64,000 nucleotides of DNA from an uncultured Erythrobacter sp. (GTDB lineage: Bacteria; Pseudomonadota; Alphaproteobacteria; Sphingomonadales; Sphingomonadaceae). Under the pieces are notes generated by a model that searched no databases, had not been told where the DNA came from, and saw nothing but the letters and a program-made list of their open reading frames with translations. Below are positions 1 to 8,793 of the stretch, piece after piece (within the stretch, counting starts at the first letter, position 1; each line of letters starts with the position of its first letter). The position numbers and the translations under genes were made by a program. The DNA lies in contig CANKYI010000001.1 in the NCBI GenBank assembly GCA_947488085.1, positions 2,365,928-2,429,927 of the forward strand. Direction: 5' to 3'.

Positions 1-1
1 A

Positions 2-709
2 CTTGATCTGGCGCGCGGCGGCATTCCAGAATTCGGCGCCTTATCGCAGGAATTGAACAGCCTCACTGGGTGGAGCGTGGTGCCTGTCCCCATGCTGATA
101 CCTGATCATGTATTCTTCTGGCACCTCGCCAATCGCCGTTTTCCTGCGGGCAATTTCATCCGCACGCGCGAAACTTTCGACTACATCCAAGAGCCCGATG
201 TATTCCATGATGTGTTCGGCCATGTGCCAATGCTCACTGACCCGGTCTATGCCGACTACATGCAGGAATATGGGCGCGCCGGGTGGAAGGCGATGCGGTA
301 TAACCGGCTCAAGGCGCTGGGTGCACTCTATTGGTATACGGTAGAGTTTGGCCTGATCGAAGAGGCCGATGGTGTTCGCGCCTATGGCGCAGGAATTCTA
401 TCTGGTCCGACCGAGGCGAAATTCGCGGTCGAAGCGCAAAGTCCCAACCGGATCATGCTCAATGTCGATCGCGTCATGCGCACCGATTATGTGATTAGCG
501 ACCTGCAACCGACCTATTTCGTTATTGAGAGCTTTGATGACCTTTATCGCCAGACGGTGGAGCGGGATTTTGACAGACTGTATCGCAACATCGCGCCCAG
601 TTTCACCTATGCCAATTCGGCGATTATCGACGTTGATAATGTGGTGACGCGTGGAACCCAGGAATATCACCTGCGCGGTGGACGCGGATCCGGTGCTGCT
701 CCGGTTTAG
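2..709 (+). CDS. phhA: phenylalanine 4-monooxygenase, 3' part (runs off left edge)
   Basis: Pterin-dependent aromatic amino acid hydroxylase that converts phenylalanine to tyrosine in the cytoplasm. The frame is open from base 2, so the N-terminus lies outside the window; a TTG at 53 is internal. The iron ligands are visible: two His in HDVFGH (bases about 206 and 221) and a Glu about 41 residues after the second one, in YTVEFG, the 2-His-1-Glu spacing of the family. The visible 235 residues hold most of the catalytic domain; bacterial enzymes are usually 260-300 aa. It is convergent with the small membrane protein that follows. The family call is secure; phenylalanine rather than tyrosine or tryptophan as substrate is inferred from this being the usual bacterial form. 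Confidence 0.95.
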   Translation, partial: LDLARGGIPEFGALSQELNSLTGWSVVPVPMLIPDHVFFWHLANRRFPAGNFIRTRETFDYIQEPDVFHDVFGHVPMLTDPVYADYMQEYGRAGWKAMRYNRLKALGALYWYTVEFGLIEEADGVRAYGAGILSGPTEAKFAVEAQSPNRIMLNVDRVMRTDYVISDLQPTYFVIESFDDLYRQTVERDFDRLYRNIAPSFTYANSAIIDVDNVVTRGTQEYHLRGGRGSGAAPV

Positions 710-713
710 CAGA

Positions 714-968
714 TCAATATGCGCGGCGGGTGAAAACCGCATGATACAGCACCAATATCGCCGCCGCAGCGGCAATCGCCGATCCAAATGCTGCCCACGA
801 TATACTGCCCAACATTGTCCATGAATTCATGAACAGTCCCACTGCCAGGCTGGCGATAAGGCCCACGACCATTTGACGAAGGATTGAGCCTGCCGCTTCA
901 GTGCGCGCAACGATAGACGCGAACCAACCCGCGCTAACACCGACAACAAAGAGCAGTAACAAGGCCAT
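714..968 (-). CDS. small membrane protein, GlsB/YeaQ/YmgE-like
   Basis: An 84-residue protein that is almost entirely hydrophobic, with about three membrane segments: residues 2-20 opening MALLLLF with a GW motif, about 33-52, and about 55-78. Glycine spacing and size resemble the GlsB/YeaQ/YmgE (transglycosylase-associated) family of small stress-related inner membrane proteins, whose biochemical role is not established. It stands alone, convergent with phhA and upstream of, but on the same strand as, uppP (124-nt gap). The family assignment is tentative; that it is a real coding membrane protein is likely. Confidence 0.65.
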   Translation of the reverse strand: MALLLLFVVGVSAGWFASIVARTEAAGSILRQMVVGLIASLAVGLFMNSWTMLGSISWAAFGSAIAAAAAILVLYHAVFTRRAY

Positions 969-1091
969 AGAGCAGGCATTCTCCCAAGGGGGGTCTGATG
1001 CGGCCAGATTGTCGGCTCACATGCAAGAAATTCAACTTGTAAACTTTTGGGACGGCGATTTGGTTCCAGCCAAGAGCACCTATTTTCCCAT

Positions 1092-1937
1092 TTAGAAGAG
1101 GTAAAGCAGCGCGCAGCCCATCACGATCCGATAGATCACGAACACCATCATCGATGCGCGTTTCAGGAAATTCATCAAAAATGCCATGGTCGCAAACGCC
1201 GCGACAAAGGTCATCGCCCCCGTGATGATAGCTTCGATTAAAAGAGCGCTATCGGCCTTGAGCAGGTCGGGCACGATCAGCACGCCTGCACCTGCGACCG
1301 CTGGTATCGATAGCAGGAAAGAAAAACGCGCAGCCTCGAATCGGCCATATCCCAAAAACCGCGCCGCAGTCATCGTGACACCGGACCGGCTGGTCCCGGG
1401 CACCAGAGCCAGCGCCTGTGCCAAGCCGACGATCAAGCCATCGCGCCATGTCATCTGCTCAAAGGTCTTGTCTTCCTTGCCAAAATGATCCGCTAGACCG
1501 AGCAAGATGCCGTAGAAAATCAGATTAGTGGCAATCAAATCGGTAAACCGGATAGAGGCAAGCAAGTCACCTTCGACAATCGGGATGCCAAACACACTCT
1601 CAACCAAGCCGTTGAGAAAGCCCATTTTGATTGCCAGTCCGAATATGACCGCCGGGATCGTGCCCAGCACAATCCACCAGAACAACCGCCGCTCGGCGGG
1701 CGCTTCACCAATACCAATACTCGCAAATCCACCCCGGCCAAGCGTCACCACATCTTTGAAGAAGTAGACGATGATCGCGAGCAGCGAACCGACATGCACC
1801 GCAATATCAATCATCGGGCCTTGGTCTTCAAAGCCGGTAAAGACCGAGACGAGGATCAGGTGACCTGACGAGGAAATCGGCAGGAATTCGGTGATCCCCT
1901 GCACAACAGCGATGATGAGCATTTGCACAAAAGTCAT
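1092..1937 (-). CDS. uppP: undecaprenyl-diphosphate phosphatase
   Basis: UppP/BacA recycles undecaprenyl diphosphate to undecaprenyl phosphate, the lipid carrier for peptidoglycan and surface polysaccharides, at the inner membrane. Both signature regions are present: EFLPISSSGH (residues 18-26) and PGTSRSG (180-186), with about eight hydrophobic segments between and after them. Length 281 aa is normal. The ATG at 1937 is preceded by AAGGA nine bases upstream, but that site lies in the loop of a 10-bp hairpin whose last base is the A of the start codon (see 1937-1968). That suggests possible control of translation initiation. Confidence 0.97.
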   Translation of the reverse strand: MTFVQMLIIAVVQGITEFLPISSSGHLILVSVFTGFEDQGPMIDIAVHVGSLLAIIVYFFKDVVTLGRGGFASIGIGEAPAERRLFWWIVLGTIPAVIFGLAIKMGFLNGLVESVFGIPIVEGDLLASIRFTDLIATNLIFYGILLGLADHFGKEDKTFEQMTWRDGLIVGLAQALALVPGTSRSGVTMTAARFLGYGRFEAARFSFLLSIPAVAGAGVLIVPDLLKADSALLIEAIITGAMTFVAAFATMAFLMNFLKRASMMVFVIYRIVMGCALLYLF

Positions 1938-1968
1938 AGCCCGCGCTCCTTGGCAGGGGCGCGGGCTA
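1937..1968 (-). promoter_or_regulatory. hairpin enclosing the uppP ribosome binding site
   Basis: A perfect 10-bp inverted repeat (TAGCCCGCGC at 1937-1946, GCGCGGGCTA at 1959-1968) with a 12-nt loop. Read on the minus strand, the loop ends in AAGGA and the 3' arm runs straight into the ATG of uppP. It is not followed by a U-run, so it is a poor terminator candidate for the upstream M13 peptidase gene. Its position suits a translational control element; that role is inferred. Confidence 0.5.
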
Positions 1969-2011
1969 AGTGAAAGTAGTTTGTTTGGGCGGGGCTAAAT
2001 GCCCTCTTATG

Positions 2012-4198
2012 TCACCAAATCTTCACGCGCTGTTCTGGAGGAAGGTACAGCTCGTGCTCTTCGGTAACGCCAAACGCTTCGTACCAAGCATCGGTGTGAC
2101 GCACAGCATTGTTGAGGCGGAATTCACCCGGAGGGTGGTTCGCCGTCATCACCCGATTGCGAAGGCTTTCCTCTCGCTCCATCCCGCGCCAGATTTGTGC
2201 ATAGCCAAGGAAGAACCTCTGATCGCCGGTCAGGCCGTCAATCACCGGTGGCTCTTCGCCATTGAGCGACAGACGATAGGCGCGGTATGCCATTTGCAGG
2301 CCGACCACATCGCCCAATGTCTCTCCCATGCTTTGGCCAGGGCGCAAACATTCAGGGCCCTCAGACCCTTCGACAGGGCAATAGGCAGCGATAAATTCGC
2401 CCATTTGCTGAGTGAACTTGACGAAGCCTTCGCGGTCCTCATCCTGCCACCAATTGCGCAACGTACCGGTCGCATCGAATTGCGAGCCTTGATCGTCATA
2501 ACCATGGCCAATCTCGTGCCCGATCACGGCGCCAATACCGCCATAATTCACCGCTTCATCCGCACCACCGTTAAAGAAAGGCGGTTGCAGGATCGCAGCG
2601 GGAAAGACGATGCGATTGGTCAGCGGTGAATAATATGCATTCACGGTTTGCGGGAACATGCCCCACTCGGTCGGATCAACATCGGTACCAAGCCGTGAGA
2701 GCATATCCTCATTGGCCCAACGCGCGCCTGACATGCGATTGGCCAACGGATCGCTCGCTGTGACATCCAGCCCGTCATAGGTTTTGAACTCGTCGGGATA
2801 ACCGATCATCGGCACAAAACCTTCAAGTTTGCTGCGCGCCTCTGCGATAGTCTCGGCTGTCATCCATTCATTTTCATCGAGCGCGACATTCATAGCCTTG
2901 CCCAGATTGGCGACCAGCTCATCCATGCGCGCTTTGCTTGTTGGCGGGAAATACCGCTCCACATAAAGCGCACCAAGCTGTTCCCCGAGGCCGGATTCTA
3001 CTTCAGAGATAGCGCGTTTCCAGCGGTCCTGTTGCTCTTCACGCCCGCTGATTGCCTTGCCATAAAATTCGAAATTGGCGGCATCGAGGTCACTGGAAAG
3101 CACCGCCGCATTGTTCGAAAGAAAGTTCCGCGCCATATAAGCCTGAAGCGTCGCAAGCGGTGTTTCGGTCAGCAATTCCATCATCGCTGGCAACCCGCCG
3201 CCGATCATCGCAATCTGCTCTTCGGTCAGCCCGGCCTCTTCGATCTCTTCATCGGTTGGCGGGATTTGCGAAGCAAGAAAGCGTGTTTGCCCATCAAGCT
3301 GAGAGGATTCCAGCAATGTCGCAATCGGGAAATCGCCCGCAATTGCGTTCAGATCATCAGGGCTGAGCTCATTATAGGTAAGCGTTGGACGACGGAAAAT
3401 CTGCCGCGCCCACTCAAGCTCAGCCACCTTCTCCTCAAATGCATAGACCGCTTCAGCAGCAGCAGTCGGATCGGTGTATCCGGCCGCGCTGAAGACGGTT
3501 GCGAGGTATTCCATATACTTCGCCCGGATTTCCAGATTGCTCTCGGAATCGACGAGATAATAATCCCGGTCCGGCAGGCCCATTCCATCAAAGCCGATGC
3601 CGACCGCATATTGCGTCGGGTTGCGCGCATCAATTGTGACGCCAGCGCTTACCAATGACGGATAGCCCGGTTTGCCCATAAGCTGAACTAAGGCATCAAG
3701 ATCACTCGCACCGAAAATCTCAGCAAGATAAGGCTGCGCTGGTGCAAGACCGCTTGCGTCAATCGCCTCGACGTCGAGAAAGGCGTTGTAGGCATCGACA
3801 ATACGGCGTGCCTGCGTGCCGGGCTCTGGGTCAGAGGCAATCAGCGTTTCGACCAAAGAACGCACATCTTCAATCGCCCCCTCTCGTAGCATATCGAACG
3901 CGCCAAACCGTTGACGATCGGCAGGGATGTCGTTGGAGGCAATCCATTTGCCATTGACGTAGGCGTTGAAATCATCGCCCGGATTGACGTCACTATCAAT
4001 CAGATCAAGGCCCACACCCCAGCTGCCAAAATCCATCGTTGGCGTTGCTGTCTCCAGTTCCGCTTCGAGGTCATCATGCGCCTCTAAAAGCTCGATATTC
4101 TCACCTGGAATGCCGTGATGATTTTCATCGGCCAATGCCGGTGTGCTGAGCGCAAGTGCCGCCGTGCTGGCAAGGAAGAGTTTGGTGGTGCGGATCAT
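2012..4198 (-). CDS. M13 family metallopeptidase (neprilysin/PepO-like), exported
   Basis: Zinc endopeptidase of family M13, 728 aa, the family's usual size. It begins with a signal peptide (MIRTTKLFLASTAALAL, cleavage near ALA-DE), so it should act in the periplasm or at the cell surface. The zinc site HEIGH lies at about residues 561-565 and the second motif GETLGD, supplying the third zinc ligand, at about 625. The C-terminus VKIW is the typical M13 ending. An acidic, His-containing linker follows the signal peptide. It is transcribed alone on the minus strand upstream of uppP. The substrate is unknown; members of this family cut small peptides. Confidence 0.95.
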   Translation of the reverse strand: MIRTTKLFLASTAALALSTPALADENHHGIPGENIELLEAHDDLEAELETATPTMDFGSWGVGLDLIDSDVNPGDDFNAYVNGKWIASNDIPADRQRFGAFDMLREGAIEDVRSLVETLIASDPEPGTQARRIVDAYNAFLDVEAIDASGLAPAQPYLAEIFGASDLDALVQLMGKPGYPSLVSAGVTIDARNPTQYAVGIGFDGMGLPDRDYYLVDSESNLEIRAKYMEYLATVFSAAGYTDPTAAAEAVYAFEEKVAELEWARQIFRRPTLTYNELSPDDLNAIAGDFPIATLLESSQLDGQTRFLASQIPPTDEEIEEAGLTEEQIAMIGGGLPAMMELLTETPLATLQAYMARNFLSNNAAVLSSDLDAANFEFYGKAISGREEQQDRWKRAISEVESGLGEQLGALYVERYFPPTSKARMDELVANLGKAMNVALDENEWMTAETIAEARSKLEGFVPMIGYPDEFKTYDGLDVTASDPLANRMSGARWANEDMLSRLGTDVDPTEWGMFPQTVNAYYSPLTNRIVFPAAILQPPFFNGGADEAVNYGGIGAVIGHEIGHGYDDQGSQFDATGTLRNWWQDEDREGFVKFTQQMGEFIAAYCPVEGSEGPECLRPGQSMGETLGDVVGLQMAYRAYRLSLNGEEPPVIDGLTGDQRFFLGYAQIWRGMEREESLRNRVMTANHPPGEFRLNNAVRHTDAWYEAFGVTEEHELYLPPEQRVKIW

Positions 4199-4309
4199 AT
4201 GCGTGTCCCCATTTGGATTGACCTATTAGGCCTGATTGATCTGAAGCTGGTCTATCGCGCTGCACGGCGCAAGGGTGTCGCTGGTCGCCGCTGAAAAGCG
4301 CTTCGTCGA

Positions 4310-6133
4310 TTAAGCCGCTTCGTTTGCCGCAAATTGCAGTTTCGCCAGCCTTGCATACAAACCACCCGCTCCGCTCAATTCGGCGTGATTGCCTTGTTCA
4401 ACCACTTCGCCATCTTGCAGCACAATAATCCGGTTGGCTGCACGCACTGTGGCAAGCCTGTGAGCGATCACCAAGGTCGTGCGGTCCTGCATCAGCGCCT
4501 CCAGCGCCTGTTGTACCAACTGCTCGCTTTCCGCATCGAGTGCGCTGGTCGCTTCGTCCAAAAGCAGTATCGGCGCATCACGCAGTAAGGCCCGCGCAAT
4601 CGCTACCCGTTGTTGTTGACCGCCCGACAATTGCGTGCCGCCTTCGCCCAGATATGTGTCCAGACCCTTAGGCAACGCTTCGAGGAATTCGTGCGCATTG
4701 GCCGCGCGCGCTGCCTCCCAAATGTCCGCATCATCTGCATCCCAGCGGCCATAGCGCAGATTGTCGCGCGCATTGGCGCTGAACAACACGCCATCTTGGG
4801 GGACCAGAGCGAGGCGGTCGCGAATGTCGGCGGGGTCCGCGGCGGTCAAAGGCACGCCATCAAGGCGGATTGTGCCAACCTGAGGGTCGTAAAACCGCTC
4901 CACCAACTGAAAAATCGTCGATTTGCCCGCACCCGATGGGCCAACAATGGCAACCGTCTCGCCCGGCTCAATCTCAAGGTTGAAGTCTTTGAGCGCCGGT
5001 GTCTCTGGTCGCGCAGGATAACGAAATGTCACATTGCGGAATGAGAGCGATCCACGCGGCGGATTGGGTAGGCTCTCCGGGCGCGCAGGCGGCGCAATCG
5101 CAGGTTTTGCTTCTAGCAATTCTGCCAAACGGCTCGCCGCGCCTGCACCGCGCAGCAATTCGCCATACACCTCTGTCAAAGCGCCAAATGCGCCCGCGAC
5201 GATCATTGCGCCGACGATAAAGGAAAGGATCGTACCGCCGGTAATATCGCCCGCTGCCACACCTTCAGCGCCGCGCCACAAAAGTAGAACTACAGAGCCG
5301 AAAATCGACAGGATGATGATTGCGGTCATAGCAGAGCGCAAGATGATCCGCCGCTTTGCCGTGTCAAAAGTGGCCTCTACTGCCCCGCCAAATCGATCAG
5401 ATTCGCGTGTCTCCTGGCCAAAGCTCTGAACCACTTTCATCGCGCCCAGAACCTCTGTCACCATCGCACCGACATCGGCAACCCGGTCCTGATTGTCGCG
5501 CGAAAGGCTGCGGATGCGCCTTGCGAACAGGACAATCGGTAAGATAATGCCGGGTATACCGACGACCAGCCAAATGGTCAGCTCCGGCAACAGCCAGAAC
5601 AGATAAATCGTCCCACCAATCCCCAAAAAGACATTTCGCAAAGCAACGGACACGGTGGTTCCCACCACCGTTTCGATAATCGCCGTATCCGCCGTCATGC
5701 GGCTGGAGATTTCCTTGGGGCTGTTCTCTTCGTAAAAGCTAGGCGACATGCGCAACAAGTTGCGATGCACCGTGCGCCGGATGTCTGCGACGACGCGCTC
5801 CCCAATCCAGCTGACGAAATAGAAGCGGGCAGCTGTACCTAGGGCAATAACAACCACAATAACCATCAGATATCGGAACCAACGCCCGATATCGCTGCCG
5901 CCCGTTTCGCCAAATCCGCGATCAACGATCAACTGCATCGCTGCTGGTATCGCCAAAGTGCCTGCGGCAGTCACAACCAGTGCGAGTAGCGCGCAAAGCA
6001 CCTGGGTCGGATATTTGCCCGCCTCACGATAGACCATGCGCAATGGCGCAAGCGAGCGTGACTTTTTCTCGGACTTTTCAGCCCCAGCTGTATCAGCATC
6101 CGTATCAGCGATTTCGGTGATTTCCCCGTCCAT
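4310..6133 (-). CDS. ABC exporter, fused membrane and ATPase domains (MsbA-like)
   Basis: A half-transporter of 607 aa. Residues about 30-330 form a six-helix ABC transmembrane domain, and the rest is the nucleotide-binding domain: Walker A GPSGAGKST (398-406), Q-loop, signature LSGGQ (502-506), Walker B ILLLDEATSALD (522-533), and the switch His in VIAHR. It would work as a dimer in the inner membrane. The family includes MsbA-type lipid exporters and multidrug exporters, and sequence alone does not decide the substrate. It is monocistronic and divergent from phaZ, with 214 bp between them. The first 25 residues are acidic and low in complexity. Confidence 0.9.
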   Translation of the reverse strand: MDGEITEIADTDADTAGAEKSEKKSRSLAPLRMVYREAGKYPTQVLCALLALVVTAAGTLAIPAAMQLIVDRGFGETGGSDIGRWFRYLMVIVVVIALGTAARFYFVSWIGERVVADIRRTVHRNLLRMSPSFYEENSPKEISSRMTADTAIIETVVGTTVSVALRNVFLGIGGTIYLFWLLPELTIWLVVGIPGIILPIVLFARRIRSLSRDNQDRVADVGAMVTEVLGAMKVVQSFGQETRESDRFGGAVEATFDTAKRRIILRSAMTAIIILSIFGSVVLLLWRGAEGVAAGDITGGTILSFIVGAMIVAGAFGALTEVYGELLRGAGAASRLAELLEAKPAIAPPARPESLPNPPRGSLSFRNVTFRYPARPETPALKDFNLEIEPGETVAIVGPSGAGKSTIFQLVERFYDPQVGTIRLDGVPLTAADPADIRDRLALVPQDGVLFSANARDNLRYGRWDADDADIWEAARAANAHEFLEALPKGLDTYLGEGGTQLSGGQQQRVAIARALLRDAPILLLDEATSALDAESEQLVQQALEALMQDRTTLVIAHRLATVRAANRIIVLQDGEVVEQGNHAELSGAGGLYARLAKLQFAANEAA

Positions 6134-6188
6134 ACGCGGACCTAACTAGACTTCGCGCACGCAAATTTCACGTGCAAAAAGCACACAT

Positions 6189-6233
6189 TTGCAACGCAAT
6201 CGGTGATTATCGGATAAATTGTGCATTGCACAA
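6189..6233. promoter_or_regulatory. two TTGC/GCAA dyads between the ABC exporter and phaZ genes
   Basis: TTGC-aac-GCAA at 6189-6199 and TTGTGC-att-GCACAA at 6219-6233 are perfect dyads with 3-nt spacers, and their centres are 32 bp apart (about three helical turns). TGC-rich dyads are the type of site bound by PhaR, the PHA-responsive repressor of alphaproteobacteria, and the neighbouring gene is a PHA depolymerase. Calling these PhaR operators is inference from motif and context. Confidence 0.4.
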
Positions 6234-6347
6234 TGGACCGTAAAGGCCCATCTAGAGGGCGAAATGGTATGCTTTTGGGGTGGCTGCCAGCGCACAGCGC
6301 ACCAACACGGCACTGCTGAATAGCTCTGCCAAACAGACGGGGCACTC

Positions 6348-7583
6348 ATGCTTTACCACGCCTATGAAATTCAGCGCAGCTGGATGAACTCAGTCAGCTC
6401 AATGGCATCGATCAGCGCATCGATCATGACCAATCCGGCCAATCCCTTTGCCAAAATGGGCATGATGCCCATCGCCGCCAACGCGCTTGACGTGATCGCG
6501 CATGCGACTGCCGATTATGCAAAGCCTGCTTTCGGAATCACCGAGATCGACGTCGACGGCACGCTGCATTCCGTCATTGAAGCGACTGTAATCAACCGCC
6601 CGTTTGGCGATCTCAAACGCTTCCGCCTCGATGGGGTCGACGACAACCGCCCCAAGATGCTGATTGTGGCTCCGATGAGCGGCCACTACGCCACTTTGCT
6701 GCGCGGCACGGTTGAGCGGATGCTTCAGAAATTTGAGGTCTACATCACCGATTGGGCCGATGCGGCAACGGTGCCTGCGCATGAGGGCAATTTCGACCTC
6801 GACGATTACATCGATTATTTGATGGAATTCCTGGAGTATATCGAAGGTGTGACCCCCGGTCAGCGCCCGCACATGCTCGCAGTTTGCCAGCCTTCGGTGC
6901 CCGCTTTTGCAGCGACGGCTTTGCTGAACCAGCACAAATCAACCGCATCCCCCGCGACACTGACCATGATGGGCGGGCCGATTGATACCCGCGAAAGCCC
7001 GACTACCGTCAATGATCACGCGATGAAGCGTCCGATCGAATGGTTCCGCCAAAGCGTCATCACCAAAGTGCCCGCAAAATATCGCGGTGCGGGGCGCAGC
7101 GTCTATCCCGGCTTCATGCAGCTTTCGGCGTTTATGAGCATGAACCTGCAAAGCCACATGATGAGCCATTATGAGATGTTCAAACATCTGACCGCTGGCG
7201 ATGATGCAAGCGCGCAGGCGACCAAGGATTTCTACGATGAATACCGCGCCGTGTGCGACATGACGGCGGAGTTTTACCTGCAAACGGTCGAGGAAGTGTT
7301 CCAGAAACACTCCATCCCCAACGGCACATTCGAACATCGCGGCGAGGTCGTGGACCTGACGCAGATCACCGACACCGCACTTCTCGCGGTTGAAGGCGAA
7401 CGCGACGATATTTCGGGGCTGGGCCAGACCAAGGCGGCTTTGAAGCTGGCAACCGGATTGGAAGCGGATAAGAAGCGCTACTATATGGCCGAAGGCGCCG
7501 GACACTACGGTATTTTCAACGGTTCACGCTGGCGCGACAAAGTTGCGCCTGTCGTTGAGGAATTTGTGGCCGCGCATTCTTGA
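6348..7583 (+). CDS. phaZ: intracellular polyhydroxyalkanoate depolymerase
   Basis: Mobilises stored polyhydroxybutyrate granules by hydrolysing the polymer to hydroxyacids. The 411-aa length and the N-terminus MLYHAYEIQRSW match the intracellular PhaZ family. An alpha/beta-hydrolase fold is expected. The nucleophile is probably the Cys in AVCQPS (about residue 183), which replaces the lipase-box Ser in this family, and the catalytic His is probably in GAGHYG near the C-terminus. GGGGC precedes the start at short distance. There is no signal peptide, in keeping with a cytoplasmic granule-bound enzyme. No PHA synthase or phasin gene is nearby. Two dyads upstream may be regulatory sites. Confidence 0.92.
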   Translation: MLYHAYEIQRSWMNSVSSMASISASIMTNPANPFAKMGMMPIAANALDVIAHATADYAKPAFGITEIDVDGTLHSVIEATVINRPFGDLKRFRLDGVDDNRPKMLIVAPMSGHYATLLRGTVERMLQKFEVYITDWADAATVPAHEGNFDLDDYIDYLMEFLEYIEGVTPGQRPHMLAVCQPSVPAFAATALLNQHKSTASPATLTMMGGPIDTRESPTTVNDHAMKRPIEWFRQSVITKVPAKYRGAGRSVYPGFMQLSAFMSMNLQSHMMSHYEMFKHLTAGDDASAQATKDFYDEYRAVCDMTAEFYLQTVEEVFQKHSIPNGTFEHRGEVVDLTQITDTALLAVEGERDDISGLGQTKAALKLATGLEADKKRYYMAEGAGHYGIFNGSRWRDKVAPVVEEFVAAHS

Positions 7584-7635
7584 TTGCTGACCGAAGCCAA
7601 TTGCGGCCGGATTTACAATCTGGCAAACACCACCA

Positions 7636-8103
7636 ATGGGCCAAAAGTACAGACCGAAAAATTACTTCTTGCGGCGCGTATCTTTTCGAAGATCCAGCTA
7701 TACTCCATTCGAGCTCAACCTCTTGCTCCAATTGATGAGTGGTCCTGATCCGACCAATCGGGATTGGGCAACGTTCTATATTGCGCTTTCAGTTCACAAT
7801 TCACCGGCAATTACGAAAAAGCTACTCACAAACGCCCGAGACAGTCACCGCGACACCTCCGCCGAAGCAGTCCTCGGGTTGGCAAGAAGGCATCATCGCG
7901 AGGCATGCAATCTTGTCAAAAAACGGTTGTCGGCGAAGAGAGTCGCTACCTTGGATGTGAAGGCGGCTGGCTATGTAGCAAGCCGCACGCTTCTAAAACC
8001 TTTGAAACGCATCCAAAAATGGTGGAGCGTCGACTGCGACTATTTGGAGGCCGCAATTCGCGCGTGTACTAACGGTGGGCGCGACGACTACGATTTCGAC
8101 TAA
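7636..8103 (+). CDS. HEAT-repeat-like protein
   Basis: A 155-aa cytoplasmic protein. Residues about 40-100 show the pattern of a HEAT-type alpha-helical repeat: DPTNRDWATFYIAL, then a helix with DSHRDTSAEAVLGLARRHH, which resembles the R-DWATF...EA-x-GLARR signature of bacterial HEAT_2 proteins. HEAT repeats mediate protein binding; no catalytic motif is visible. The N-terminal 30 residues are basic. Base composition is visibly richer in A+T than the flanking genes, so recent acquisition is possible. No strong ribosome site precedes the ATG; a later start at about 7735 would remove the basic arm. It overlaps the convergent DUF4126 gene tail to tail by a few bases. Confidence 0.7.
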   Translation: MGQKYRPKNYFLRRVSFRRSSYTPFELNLLLQLMSGPDPTNRDWATFYIALSVHNSPAITKKLLTNARDSHRDTSAEAVLGLARRHHREACNLVKKRLSAKRVATLDVKAAGYVASRTLLKPLKRIQKWWSVDCDYLEAAIRACTNGGRDDYDFD

Positions 8104-8702
8104 AGCTTATCGGTCTTTCGCGCCCTAAAAAGCACCCGCTTGATAATTCGCTGCGCCATCCACAGCATGCCTGCGACAATCACCAACAGCACCGCCGCAA
8201 CTCCTGCTGCGACGGTGGGGTATTCATAGGCGACATACAGCAGTCCGACGGTCGCCACATCCTCTGCGCTGGAAGTCACAAGGTTGCTCACTGGCTCGGG
8301 CGATGTGTTGACCACAGCGCGCGCTGAGGCTTTGCCGCCATGTGCCAGAAAGCTTGCGCCACCCCCCAGCAGGAACGCGATGACCTGTGTTGCGGGGTCG
8401 GAGGGATCGACGATAGCGAGCGCCAACAAAGCCCCGCCAATCGGGCGAATTAGAGTGTGCACCGTATCCCACACGCTATCGAGCCACATGATCTTGTCGG
8501 CAAAAAACTCCGCCAGCGCGCCAACGGCGGCGATCCCCATCACCCACGGGTTTTCGAGAACGCCAAGGCTGGACAGATGTTCAGGGATCGGAATGGCATC
8601 CAGCCGCATCGCGAGGCCCGTCGCAAAGATGCAAAGATAGAGCCGCCAGCCCGCCAAAAGGCTCACGCTGCCCGCAATTCCGATGATTTCCATGATGCCC
8701 AT
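8100..8702 (-). CDS. DUF4126 membrane protein
   Basis: A 200-aa inner membrane protein with about five hydrophobic segments (residues 5-28, 50-65, 85-105, 110-125, 150-185). The opening IIGIAGSVSLLAGWR, the conserved EFFADKIMWLDSVWDTVHT region (here about 65-83) and the following IRPIGG are typical of DUF4126. The family has no known function. It is a single gene, overlapping the HEAT-repeat gene at its 3' end and separated from the thiolase operon by a strong hairpin terminator. Confidence 0.85.
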   Translation of the reverse strand: MGIMEIIGIAGSVSLLAGWRLYLCIFATGLAMRLDAIPIPEHLSSLGVLENPWVMGIAAVGALAEFFADKIMWLDSVWDTVHTLIRPIGGALLALAIVDPSDPATQVIAFLLGGGASFLAHGGKASARAVVNTSPEPVSNLVTSSAEDVATVGLLYVAYEYPTVAAGVAAVLLVIVAGMLWMAQRIIKRVLFRARKTDKL

Positions 8703-8730
8703 GAAAAGAGTGTAGCCGGAAACGCGGGCA

Positions 8731-8766
8731 AAGAAAAAGGCGGCGCAGGATTACTCCTGCACCGCC
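8731..8766 (-). terminator. rho-independent terminator after the thiolase operon
   Basis: On the minus strand GGCGG-t-GCAGGA pairs with TCCTGC-g-CCGCC around a four-base loop, one internal mismatch in a stem of about 12 bp (8739-8766). The A-rich stretch AAGAAAAA at 8731-8738 reads as a U-run on the minus strand. It lies 28 nt after the thiolase stop codon. Confidence 0.85.
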
Positions 8767-8793
8767 CTTTCGAAAATCAGCTTTTGGCTACGC

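Noticed and set aside
901..1241. Two 64-aa plus-strand frames between the GlsB-like and uppP genes
   Set aside because: They overlap known genes on the other strand, lack ribosome sites and show no conserved pattern.
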